From positions 124,001-188,000 of the forward strand of contig NW_004190420.2 in the NCBI RefSeq assembly GCF_000224145.3: a DNA stretch of 64,000 nucleotides. The letters are read 5' to 3'. The DNA is from Ciona intestinalis (Eukaryota > Chordata > Ascidiacea > Phlebobranchia > Cionidae). Made by a program: the position numbers and the translations under genes. Shown here in pieces: positions 24,201 through 35,900 of the stretch (positions within the stretch are counted from its first letter, which is position 1; every line of letters starts with the position of its first letter). A model generated the notes under the pieces. The model did not search any database and had not been told where the DNA came from. It saw only the letters and a program-made list of their open reading frames with translations.

Positions 24201-24770
24201 AGGATCGCCCTACAATTTATGTGTTTAACAAAAAAGAAGCAAAAACGAAGTAGAACTGCGCTTGTGGGAACGATACATTTTAAATAAAGTGTGTTATTTT
24301 ACCACGTAGTCGTTTATTACATTTTTTTATCAAAATGTATTTTAAGTTCGTGAAGTATTCAAATAAGTTAAAGTCGGATCAACGTTTTGTTGAAATTAAA
24401 ACACCGTGCAACTGCCCACAATGCGTGATAAGCGATGTGTACAACCCGACTATGACAAAGCAATCTGTCAGCAATATTCTCCCGCTTCTGTCGGCAGCGT
24501 ATAAACAATGTACACCTGACTGGTATGGGTCGCATAAACTCATCCTTTCGTTTAAAAGCTGCCATAACATTTGAAGATCAACTAAAACCAAATAAACGAA
24601 AAGTTTGACAAGCAGCAATCGAGCTAAACGGGCATGTTATTGTGTAAGTTTGTATCAATTAATTAAGGTCCACAAAACTAAAATATTAGGCCCCCGTTTA
24701 AAGACGGAGGTAGAATAGAACTACGAGAGAAAAAACAATTAATAATGCTAGTTTTTGTTTACGGAGTATA

Positions 24771-24964
24771 TATAGTAGGGTGGGGAAAGACGGGACATCT
24801 TTAATCCAAATAACATTCAAATATCCTGATCGTGTTTTAAATAATTAACACCGGTCTGTGGAAGCCGTGGGGAGACGGTTTTAAAATTCCTAGAATGTTT
24901 TTGTTGCTACCAAATGGGACGAGAAAATAGAATTAAAAGATGTCTCATCTTCCCCTTTCTATAC
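24771..24964. mobile_element. Foldback MITE copy 5
   Basis: TATAGTAGGGTGGGGAAAGA on the left, core AATATCCTGATCGTGTTTTA, right end TGTCTCATCTTCCCCTTTC. It ends about 55 bases beyond the protease stop codon. Confidence 0.88.
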
Positions 24965-25017
24965 ATTCATTTCAATTACGACAAAAACTTCGGATTACGG
25001 ACGGTGACGGTTTTGAC

Positions 25018-28000
25018 TTATGGGGTGTAGTTCATGCGTGCTTGAATCCACGATAAATATCTTTGAACTTCAACGTAAACGCCGCCTGAAGTTGACCCAC
25101 ATTCGTCCCCAAAGGAAGTTATTCCAGCAAGATACCAACTTCCAGTGCTTCGCAGGCAATGCAAGGGACCGCCGCTGTCACCCTGAACAAAAAGGTATTT
25201 ATTTCTAGTTTGAACTATGCGAGTTCGTTGTTTTTTTTATGCTCAACTGAATAAGAATATGAATCAACTTACCCGTCCAAATCAACGTATTATGTGTATT
25301 AACAAATGCACATCAAGCATAGTTACGTTTAGCTTTAGCTTATGGTATACGTAGTAGAGTGGGGGAAGAGGGGACACTTAAGCACATTGCCCAGTGTTTT
25401 CTTAAAATGTATGACTATGTATGGTTTGATACCACGAACTAGTACTATTATACTTTTACCAACTAACAAAAAATTAAAAATATATACTGAAACACACGAG
25501 GAGGTATAGGGGGGAGAAGGGACACCTTTTTATTCTATTTTCTCCTCACATTTGGTAGTAAACAAACAACATTCAAAGAATTATAAAAATATGTCCTCAC
25601 GACTCCAATAAACCGCTGTTAATTGTTTAAAACACGATCAGAATATTTAAATATTATGCACCAAAGGTCACCCGTTTCCCCACAGTATAAGTTATTTTAA
25701 TTCCACAAATAATATCTAACTCTGTTCCTACATCACATGTGTCTCTTCCAGTACCAACACTGCACACGTATTTGCTTTGATCATTAATATTCAAGCCGTG
25801 AGCTTGAGAGCATGCACTGTCTGATGCAATCTGGGCGTCAGTTTGCAGTAGTGGATCAGACGCCTCACTTCCGTCTCCTTCAACTGCATCGCTTTCTCTC
25901 TCTAAATTTAAGTTAAATTATATATAGTTGTAATCACTCTATTTTCGACCATCGAGAGGATTGGCTTGTTATTGCTAAATGTATGTACATAAAACAAGCG
26001 GTTTGTATTTTTATCGATTAAATTAGTCCTTCCCAACATTTTTAGGCACAAATATTAATATAGTAGGGTGGGAGAAGATGGGACAGCTTTTTATTCCATT
26101 TACTTGTCCCATTTGGTAGTAAACAAACAACATTCAAATAATTATAAACCGTATCCTCAAGACATTTATAAACCGTATCCTCATAAGTCATTGTTATTTG
26201 TTTAAAACACGATAAGGATATTTAGATATTTTGTGCTAAGGGTGTCCCGTCTTACCCCACAATACTATACAAAACAATAGCGGTAGTACTTAACCAAACC
26301 AAATAGCGACCCACTTATTTTGGCTCACGGTTTAAGGGTAGATTACTGGCTTATAAATATGTACTGCTTACTTGTGGCGCCCCAGCCGGACGCGTAACAC
26401 GTAGTTCCAGCAGCAGGGGTTTCCCCTCTTTGAGGGAGGCAGATGGGTCGAATGGTGTTGCTATATACCAAAGGTACTTGAAGCTGAAAGTAAAAGATAA
26501 TATATACGAGCTGTTAAGATAGGATACCGTTATATAACTGTGATAAATTAACTTATTATATTTGGGTTTAACAAACTAAAACGATGGATATCTACAAACA
26601 TATAATAACGATATAATACATCATAATAAACCTAAAGTAAACGCTATACAACATAACTATACTGCAGTACTAACTAAACTGGTGACTGTGCCCACAACAC
26701 GACACAACAGAGGCGTTAATTACTCGGCGCGGGCAGCAGGAATAAAAGCGCAGGAATGTTATCGAGACGAGACGAGGTAGCGGTAAACTACTACCACAAT
26801 AACTCTATAAATACTCTTTGTTTGTGGCCAAATGGGACAAGATAAGAGAGTGAAAAAATAGCTCATCTTACCCCGCACTAGTATATAATAGGTTTTTCCA
26901 GTCGCATGTGATTTTAAGAAGGAAGACCTACGTTTAAACTGCCGTACTATAAGCCCCTCGTATTATGTACGGTGTCATAGTCGTTGACATATTGCGACAT
27001 AAAGGTAAGTAATAAAAAGGTCGTGATGATTTTATGGCCACATTGTAGAATGACCTCGTATATTATCCATTAATGATCGTTGGAATTGCCATTTACAAAC
27101 AATAAACTATTATTCTCTGTAATAAAAACAGTCAAATGGGGGTATATTAATAAACAAACTCACCATAACATTCAGTCATTAAAAAGTTACCCAACAATTT
27201 TGTGAAATATAAAAAAGTCAAGTTAACCTGAATTAACGCAATGTCGTCGAGTGGATTGTCTGTTTCCCCGCCAAAAGCAGCGTGTAGGAAAATCCTTGAA
27301 ACACCAACTGATACTCTGCCTGGGCCAGAAGAGGCAGATAAGCGATGCATGCCGGCTACAATGCGTAACCGAGCACGGTAAGCACTGTAATAATAATAAA
27401 ACATGGTAAAGATAAAGTAGCAATTATGCTCATGCACTCGTTTGAGCCCAATTAACTACGCAGCAATTTATAAAGATGGTTTAATTGTATGTATAAATTA
27501 ACACACCTGTTTGTACCATCAAGACAGTGGGCCGCTGTAATCACCCAACGATTTGCAATAATGCTTCCTCCACAATTATGCTCACCGTCTTGGAAAATGG
27601 AGATCTATATATTGATAACACAAAACATAAACAAATTGTATCTTGCGTTTTTACTTTACGATCTTATCTAGGGTCTACTACTCTACTGGGTAGTGGTATT
27701 GGTATATGAATATAAGAAAATGCATTTTTATCTGTAGCATTATACCTGCCACGGCCAGCTGTGTGGTGTAGCTTGTGTGCCACGTACAACTTTCCTCACG
27801 TAGGTTGGGGTAACGGCAGCAACACCGCACATCAATTGAGTAGTAGTTCCTGTGGTTGCTGGTGTTGTTGGGGCATTAGTTGTTGTCGTTGATGTTGTGG
27901 TGGTGGTTTCTGGAGTTGTCGTTTCTTCAGACTCCCCGTATCCGCTGAATTCGCCATAGTCTCCTTCTCCGGTGGAAAAAATAAGATCGTTTTCAATTCC

Positions 28001-28096
28001 CATGTTCGACTGCGAGTTGACGGTTAGTGGATTGCTGAATACAACGCCAAGCAAACTGACCAACACGAGACACGTAGTGAACAAATGCATGTTCAA
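25018..28096 (-). CDS. Secreted trypsin-like serine protease with Thr-rich stalk, 350 residues
   Basis: Six exons join in frame: 28096-27746, 27604-27507, 27384-27228, 26483-26372, 25901-25732 and 25182-25018. Order: signal peptide (about residues 1-21), an acidic segment, a Thr-rich mucin-like stretch (59-86), then an S1 peptidase domain starting after a cysteine with [19 protein letters not shown], the zymogen cleavage site (VVRG replaces the usual IVGG). The catalytic triad is complete: His143 in VITAAHC, Asp197 in DDIALIQ, Ser299 in GDSGGPL. Asp293 occupies the chymotrypsin-189 place (RDTCDGDSGG), so cleavage after Lys/Arg is expected. The C-terminus [15 protein letters not shown] is standard. 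The cysteine before the domain probably ties the propeptide to it. The physiological substrate is unknown; digestion, haemolymph defence or matrix turnover are all possible. Introns carry several MITEs. Confidence 0.94.
25350..25500. mobile_element. Foldback MITE, second subfamily (copy 6)
   Basis: GTAGTAGAGTGGGGGAAGAG, then GGGACACTTAAGCACATTGCC. The interior differs from the main family and instead resembles 50104-50285 (GGGACACCCAAGCACATATTGCC). It lies in the last protease intron and directly abuts copy 7. Confidence 0.6.
25506..25690. mobile_element. Foldback MITE copy 7
   Basis: GTATAGGGGGGAGAAGGGAC begins it; the core has AATTGTTTAAAACACGATCAG; the right end is GGTCACCCGTTTCCCCACAG. 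It is in the last protease intron. Confidence 0.8.
26059..26269. mobile_element. Foldback MITE copy 8 with a small internal duplication
   Basis: TATAGTAGGGTGGGAGAAGA on the left and GTGTCCCGTCTTACCCCAC on the right. The block ATAAACCGTATCCTCA occurs twice in the middle, which lengthens this copy. It lies in protease intron 4. Confidence 0.88.
26806..26887. mobile_element. Foldback MITE fragment (copy 9)
   Basis: Only the right half is present: TTTGTGGCCAAATGGGACAAG followed by GCTCATCTTACCCCGCACTA. It lies in protease intron 3. Confidence 0.65.
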
Positions 28097-28202
28097 GTGT
28101 GCTAACCGTAAAATCGAAATAAAGCAAAAACCGACTTTATAATGCTATACCTAAACCGTTCCTATCTGAAACGCATATTCAAACTGGTTTTAAATGCGAG
28201 AA

Positions 28203-28222
28203 GTGTTATATATATATAACAC
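28203..28222. promoter_or_regulatory. TATA-containing 20-bp palindrome upstream of the protease
   Basis: GTGTTATATATATATAACAC is its own reverse complement. It lies 107-126 bases upstream of the protease ATG, so it could hold the TATA element. This may also be chance in AT-rich DNA. Confidence 0.4.
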
Positions 28223-28615
28223 AGCTAAATCGTGACTTTGTTTATAAATTTTAACCTCAAATTTTTTTGTGGCCGGAAATTCCGATTCAAACTAATATTT
28301 TCTCTACATGCCCTTTCATGGTGATGCCGATCACGAATTGACGCAGGAGGGTTGCGGTGCCGTGTACGTCTTGGTGCAACTTTGCCCCAAGCGTAAATTT
28401 GCTACTAAAATGTTGCAAGCGGATCTTTATAGGTAAATTACCTTTGGTACCAAAAAATATAAAAATCGCAAGGCAGTTTAAAATGTTTATCTGTGTAACG
28501 ACAAAAAACAATCATGCAAACACTAAGAAATGTTACACAAATGGGCATAAGCCATATAGAAGAAAAATAGATCAGAAGGAAGCTTTTCACATTTGTACAA
28601 AGTTTAAACAAATAT

Positions 28616-28770
28616 ATAGTGATTGGGCAGTGGAACACGGGACACTAGTAGCACATAGCATCCAAGTCGTGAGAATAAGTTTTTTTGGAGTTCTTTCAAT
28701 ATTCTTTGTTTACTACCATATGGGATGAGAAAATAGAACGAGATGTGTCCCATCTTCCCCACCATAATGT
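28616..28770. mobile_element. Foldback MITE copy 10, internally shortened
   Basis: TATAGTGATTGGGCAGTGGA starts it, with ACACGGGACACTAGTAGCAC; the right end is GTGTCCCATCTTCCCCACC. About 40 bases of the core are missing. Confidence 0.75.
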
Positions 28771-29986
28771 GGGCCACTCACCTTAATATATACATTTTGT
28801 AACAACATAGTAAACATCAACTTTATTTTAGAAGCAAATGCTATTCTTGCTGCTGCTTAATGCTGAAATCTAAACTTCTTATATTAATAAGAACAGATCT
28901 CAGATTTTATTTGTAATTTTGCATATATAGTAAACATAGTAATCCTCCTTCACATTAACAACTGTGATTAGTTGTAAATAAAACATCTTATCTGAACCAA
29001 AGTTAGTATAGACTGAACAATGGGTTAACCGCGTTAGCGAATGCACCTGCTACTCTATGGTCAATAAATTCCCTTCATTTACTTTGGTAATAATCTCATT
29101 CTTGGCTCATATGTCGATATAGGTTCCTCTATACTTCTATGATGTGCTGTTAAGGTACTACAGAACTACAAAAATTACATTAGTGACTATACTTCAAACA
29201 TATAGGATAAAATCATTCGAATAAATCAAGAAAACCTCTGTTATATTAAATTTGGGGCTTGGCACCTTCGATAAAATACTTAATGGAATATTTTCGTCGC
29301 TGATAGGATTTTGCATCATATATGTAGGGTTGATTTAGTATACATGAAAATTACTTTACAAAAATCTTAAATTGTAGAATTGTCATGGGTGGATTCTTAA
29401 AATTAAGCGTAAGAAATCGAAAAGACGGTTTTAAAAAAAAACAGGTTTGTTAAAAGGGGTCACGGCAACTGTGTCTGTGGAATGCAAGTAAAAATAGCTT
29501 TTTAGAACTGTTATTGGTAAATGGTAACGGTTGTTGTGGGGTTGTTTACCGAAATTAGCAGCAAGTAAGTAGTACGTAAGCATGTATAGATACTAACGCA
29601 AAATACTAAAATTGTCATTTGAGAAAATGCAAAACTTAACAATATTTCAAGCACCCGTGCATTGTGTGGGTGAGCAGCCAAGCGAAACGGGCCTGCAACT
29701 TGGCAAGACCAGTTGATTCCTAATAAGTAAAATGCTTTGTTGTCAGTCTTGCATGCTCGGTAATGATATACTGCATGGTGGCGAAACGAAACGTCTTTTA
29801 ACTAAGGCGGAAAAAACAAAGAATTCTCTAATTGTACCTTTCACCGTGTGATAATAATGTGATAATAAATAGGATATATACATGTATAAAATGAGTTAGA
29901 ATAATAAATACTAAATACGTCAGGCATGATATCGACGATAACACTAGCAGTGTATGGACGCACAGTTACGTGGCTACATCTGTTTG

Positions 29987-32900
29987 TCACCTTCTAGGTT
30001 TAGTAAAAAAATTGCGGTCAGGCGTTCGAATAATAGTCAGTTGTCCGCTATATATGCGCTCGTATATGGACTGCTTTAGTGATTTTTGTTGAGAAGTTGT
30101 GTTCTCGTGCGTCCTCAGCCCAACTGTGGGTAGTGCGAGGTCGTTTAGTCGGCCGCATAGTGGCGCTAAGACGTCGTTGCCTTCTTCGCCAAAGGTAGAC
30201 GACGTGTCCCAAAAACCGATATCTTCATTAACGATCTGTGCTCCAGTGTTCGGCTCTTGGGTTCCGGATGCAAGCGGAAAAATCCGGAATGGGACAGGTT
30301 GATAGATTTGCGCGAAAGGTCGACTGGAACGTTTTCTTCGGCTCTTGTAATCGACGAAGTTGTAGTTGCTATAGAAACTGTCCGATTGTGTGACGTCAGA
30401 CAACCCGGTACGAAAGAGGCACGAACTGTAGACGTTTGACGTCAGAGTAAGGTTTGTCGCAGTGAAAAGCACCAGCGGCGACAGGTCACCAGGTTTCTGT
30501 TGTTCCTGGATAAGAGCAAGACCTTGAGAGTAAGCATCTTCCACTGTTTGGATGCTAGATCTTTCTAAAATAGTAATCGGAGTTTGGGGGTATTTAACTC
30601 TGTACCAATCCGACACTTCGTTGATAGTTGGGCTTTGCTGCTTGTCGGCGCCACCTAACGGCACGACGATCAAAAAAGCGCGGTCGTCTTCAGGTACGAA
30701 GAAAGATGGCTCAAACTCGTTCCGCACAAACACGTCTAGGTCAGAACCACGTGACCCGGGTAATGGAAGTATGACGTAGAACGGAGGTCTCGCACCTGAG
30801 GGAAAACGAGAATAATTTTTAAACTGATCATGACGTCATTTTTCCTTATTTGTTACACTAAACTCAGATCCCAGATAAAAGGAGAACCCAATTACCCGAA
30901 CTTTCCCTAGGTAGAACTGCTATATTTTTTATAATAACAATTTGATAATGAGTAAAATGTTCATGTCAAATCAAATACAGTGTTTGATTACTGTGACAAG
31001 AACAGAGTCATAAACTTTCTATGGTTACCTTTATTGGCGACTGAAGGTCTTTTAACATGCGTGACTTCCAACTCGCTCAAAGGTCGTACCAGATGCACAC
31101 GACGAATCTGAGACCACAATGTGAAGTTTTTATAGAGAGATCACTACAATGTTAACCACAATAGCGGTTTCAGCACACAGATGATAAACTTACTTCGTCA
31201 GCAACGTCGTTTGATTTGCTGCTGAAATAAACGTCGAGCAAGTAGTCAGTTCCACGGACGGGATCAGATCGTAGGTAACCATCGCTTACGTGACTGTAGG
31301 TAAACTGCTGTTGCGGAAGACCGATCGCTTCGTCAATACCAGTTTCCCCGATCTATTTGAACACATTCAATCAATACAAGTTTATTTGAAACAGCGTGAA
31401 ATAAAGCTGAGTATTGCGACTTTCGTGAGTAAGTAAATTAAAATTGTTGATTCTAGCTAATGGTAGGATGAATTACTGAAAATCAAATAATGATTTTTAC
31501 TGAATACCAAAAATTCTCATTAAAAAGTGTCCTTAAATAACAAGATCTTCCATTGTTTTCGAAGAGGTAAATAAAAGTTATATTTTGTTAAAATTGAAAT
31601 TGGTTCATACACGTGTTATTGTTTCGATCGTATGGTTGCTCACCTGTTTTAAATCAGCAAGTACGTCATTTGTGATGTCACTCGTGACGTCACCGGCCGC
31701 TATAGAGTATATCGAATCGGTGCGAAATGATTTCCATGTATTAACTTCACGTAAGCTGAAATAAGCGTTTGATTAGTCTAAGAACAGAATATGAAAACAT
31801 TAAACCACGACTGCCACCTACTGGCTGGGTTTGTTCGCCATGGGAATCTGTTTGCTGGTCACAAGCTGGCGCTGTTCATCCATGGGTAGACGAATGTTGG
31901 ACAGCTCAAGGTCGATCCGCTGTGATTTCATTTTCTAAAATGAAGTTGTAAGTTACTGTAGGTTCACATAAGTATCATAATAAATACAATACAAGAGTAA
32001 TATCGGATATAAACATAACAATAAAAAAACAATTTAATTATCGTTTTGGTGGAATTTTTTTCTGCTACGCCCTACTTACAATCCCCGCTATAGTATTACA
32101 ACAGACCTCTCAAAGAAGAAGGTACATGACCTACACAAACACACAGTACATAACAATGGCAACAATGCATGCAAGGTCGCGGGGCTTATTGCCTTTGTCA
32201 TGCAGCAGGAAACGTGTCTAGATTGGGCCACACGTAACGACCATGCACTGAACGCTGAAATTGGAAACGATAAAGGTTTCCGAGCACGTAAGAACGAGCG
32301 AACTGTGACGCGACTGGCACATCGACAGAAATCATTAAGTTGCTGTGGTATGGGAGTCGAGACCACCGGTCGTAAATTTGTCGACGAGGCGCTAACTTTC
32401 GGGTAAAACCGCAACGTTTGTGGTTTGAATTGAAAAACCTTGGCTATGTGAGTGGAAAAGTACCCTATAATACGGAAATGTTAGGTATGTAAAATGTTGG
32501 TATAGTCTTTTACTTTGGAAATTGTCGCTTTTATAACTTAACAGCTCCTATATATAGTAGAGTGGCGGAATATGGGACGCCTGTTTATTGTATTTTCTCG
32601 TCTAATTTAGTATTAAATAAAGAAAATTCAAAGAATTAAAGAACTATATCCTCACGACTCCCGTAAACCGTTGTTAATTGTTTAAAACACGATCAGGATA
32701 TTTAGATATTACGTGCTAAAGGTGTCCCATCTTCCCCCACCCCACTATATCAGCGGCGCATCGAATGCTTCGGGTACGGAATTTGTAGTTTGCTAAATAT
32801 TTAATCCAAAAATTCATGTCTGCTTTACGTTCATCGACAACCTGTGTGAGCCAAGCGACTGGGTTTTCTCAAACGGCAAAGTGCTGACAGCATTAGACTG

Positions 32901-35900
32901 AAGAGGAAAACAAACTGCACAGCACCGCAAACAAGCGGAGTTAATAAAAAATTGTGTAACAGTTGTGTGACTGTTAAAGCGTTAGGTTTCATTAAACTGC
33001 GCTGTGCCAACAAGAAATGAGACGAAGGCTTTGATGTGTGGAAAGTCACTCAGAACAGCTATTACGGTAGCTGGGTAATGAAATCTAGCGTTTTGTTGAC
33101 CAGCACACTTATTGGGAAGCTGTAAAAACGGTGACGATTGTCCATAGCGATCGAGTGATTCATATTTTTACGACTTTTTATCAAGAACTACATTAACGTA
33201 AGACGTAAGACGCCCCACCTAACGAAGCGAGGTTGGTTTTGCGAAAAAAAGTAAAATTCAAATAAACATTACATTCCAATACATTGAGTAGACCACCATG
33301 CAAACCTAAACGGGCACTTCAAAGTGAAAGAAACACAAAACACCGTGACGCGGGTTGAAAAACAAAGTCGTAAACATGACTTTTAAACAATTTAGCTTCA
33401 TAAACAAAATTTAAATAATCTAAAAACGAACCGACTCACCTGCACAGTAGCGTTCACCATAATACTGGTGTAATGTCGGTGCACGCGATACATTATGTAA
33501 GGCACTTTAATATGGTGCAAAGTGAGAGCTTTATTGACATGGTCGTTCTCGGCAAGATTGCCAAGAAATGGTTTCTCCTCAGTGTATTCTTCTTGGTAGG
33601 AATGGTAGAAGAGTTTCAGGGTCTGTAAGGATAGATTGGAAGTTATTTTTCGATCAATACGTTTATTAGAATGTATTGATTCGGCTTATCAGTAGCAGCA
33701 TGGGTTAAACACAAGACTGACTGTAGAAAATAGATAATAAATATTTTACGAACAAAAACGCAAACAATGAACGAAACTGAATACACAGCCAGGAGGTATA
33801 CGAGGAAATGTAACTTGTCGTTAAGGATTTTGGAATATTCTTTTTTATCTGGGTGTAATACTGTAATTTAAAAAAAATGCGGGGAGGGAATCTACATTTT
33901 TAGAATTGTTCTCGTATTACAAAAAGTACGCTTGACACAGTAACGCAGTCTCTGTCCGAACGGTATGTTGATTTTAAGAACTTATAAAAATGCTTGCTAG
34001 TTAAATTAACAGAAGGGCGGAGTGGGCGCTATAAGTTAATGTTCAATCTGGTACGTGGGAAATCCCACGACGCGAGAGAACGACATGGAGTTTCAAATTC
34101 CGTTATCTGAAACTGACAAATAATATTTTCTTTAGTTGAAACTATAAGTTAGAGCCGCATGTATAGCACGTCCGTTGGACGTGTATGTGTTTTAGGTAAC
34201 CACGGTAGATTAAATGACGTATTTCAACACAGACCTCATTATTTCTGGAAAAAAGCGGGGGGGTTATGATTCAAAACAAGAATGTTTATGAAACACTTCG
34301 CGAGGAGTTGGGTTGAAACAGCAGCATAAACGAGTCTATAGTTAACGACCTATAGTTTACACCTTAAGGCTTCGTCATCATGTGCCTTGAAGCTCCCAAA
34401 ACAAACCAGACTGGAATGCTTGCGCAGAAACCCACACACGAATCGAAACTTCGAGTTTCGATGTCACAGATATAGTTATAAATTTGTGAGAATTTTCGCC
34501 TAAATTTAACGAACCGTAAAAGTATTTCACCCGTATTTGTATTTCAGTTCGAAGATCGGTGCGGGGGAAACCTTAAAAATAATTGGCGTAATATCAACAT
34601 AAACGGCATTGAAATAAAATCCAGAATTCCCTGCAAGGTTTATTTTACGACATCAGGTTGCAACTATACCAACTGTGATTATTATTGGGAATTGAAATGG
34701 GGAGATATACGTTGTTAAGAAATGTAATCGAATCATGGGCGATTACTAAGAATTTTCCACTTAAAGAAGGGAGAAAAAAATCCGAGATTTTTTCGGGAAC
34801 TTCACCGAGAAAGAAAGAATGTCCGGCATAAAATTACCCGAAGAAAAACGTGTTTGTTTGGTATTTACATTTTACTTTGGTATTTACATTTTACTCATTC
34901 AGTCGGAGTTTCGATGATTATTAGTATTACTCTGTATCCGATTATCCGCCGCTTATGAAGCAGTTTTAAATCATGCAGCATCGTCTGGTTGACTGTACAT
35001 TGTTTACGAAAAAAGTTATTGCAGACAAAGCGATATAGCCCTGTCATACACGATGAATTGTATCATATATACACCAAATGTACAATGCTCGCGATGCTTC
35101 TGTTTCCGTACATTGTAATATAATCGACTGATTCAGAGAAACTAAAGCAATTAACATCATATAACTGATTTAGCGGCTTGAAAAAAACAGAATAAAATGA
35201 ACAGGAAATCTTGTACAGAAACGTATTAAAACGCCTTGATAAAATTTGTCTAAAAGGTTCCATTTTTTAATTCCCACACATTGGCACTGTAGCATACGAA
35301 TGATTGTTGGTGTAAATTTGTGTCTTTGCTTTGAAGTGGATTTTATTCGTTGCGTGTTTTTAACGACTTTCGTTTTGTTACTTATACACTTCTCTTCGTT
35401 GCTCTGAAATATTTTGATTCGATTCGCAGTGTGTTGTCATCGTATGCAGAGATAAATACAAATTTATGCCTTTTTTGAAAATTGGACCATAACACAACTA
35501 TATATATATACCGCATTAAACTGGTTAAGTTACGATAGGTATCACGTCTCCCGTAAGGTTATACTACCAAGTTATACGAGTATCGTATTACGACATGCTA
35601 GAAATATTTTGCGGGGGCGTCCTTCTAAATCTAAACGAAATATAGACAGGGGGAACTTACGTCTTACACTGATATCGTATGCGATAGTTCTGCCGCAGAA
35701 ACCATACAGTTGCCTTGTGAAAATAATCAGTAATGTTACGATCTAAACTCTAGACAGTCTATAGTGATAACGAGGCAGTTTATGTACGTAAGGAGAAACA
35801 TAAATATAAAGTTTAACTTCACTGGGTTGGATTTAAACCGCGCTTATGACGCCGTAACACTTGTCAAATCATTAACTCGTGTTTCTGAAACGAGCATTCG

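Larger units (their letters stand above)
18603..25017. other. Gene-free interval with old repeats
   Basis: A 6.4-kb stretch between the fucosyltransferase start and the protease 3' end. Two MITE copies stand out (21055-21254 and 24771-24964), and a decayed SINE at about 20860-21025. Isolated B-box-like motifs (GGTTCGAAATCC near 22553, GGTTCAAATCTTG near 21991) may be further SINE debris. All open frames are short and lack recognisable content. Confidence 0.5.
28097..29986. other. Intergenic, upstream of the protease
   Basis: This contains the likely protease promoter with a perfect 20-bp AT palindrome at 28203-28222, one MITE (28616-28770), and otherwise AT-rich sequence without a supportable gene. 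Confidence 0.45.

Noticed and set aside
24335-24618. Overlapping open frames of 65-79 codons on both strands
   Set aside because: No recognisable motif on either strand and no splice signals that extend them.
28287-28728. 123-codon plus-strand frame before the protease promoter
   Set aside because: Its second half runs into the MITE at 28616, and its residues show no family likeness.
31811-31821. In-frame stop at the end of chondroitin synthase-like exon 8
   Set aside because: The donor CCA/GTAGGT at 31821 removes it and gives the correct phase for exon 9.
34060-34085. Inverted CGTGGGA/TCCCACG resembling paired Su(H) sites
   Set aside because: Only one arm fits the Su(H) consensus, and it lies deep in an intron without other support.
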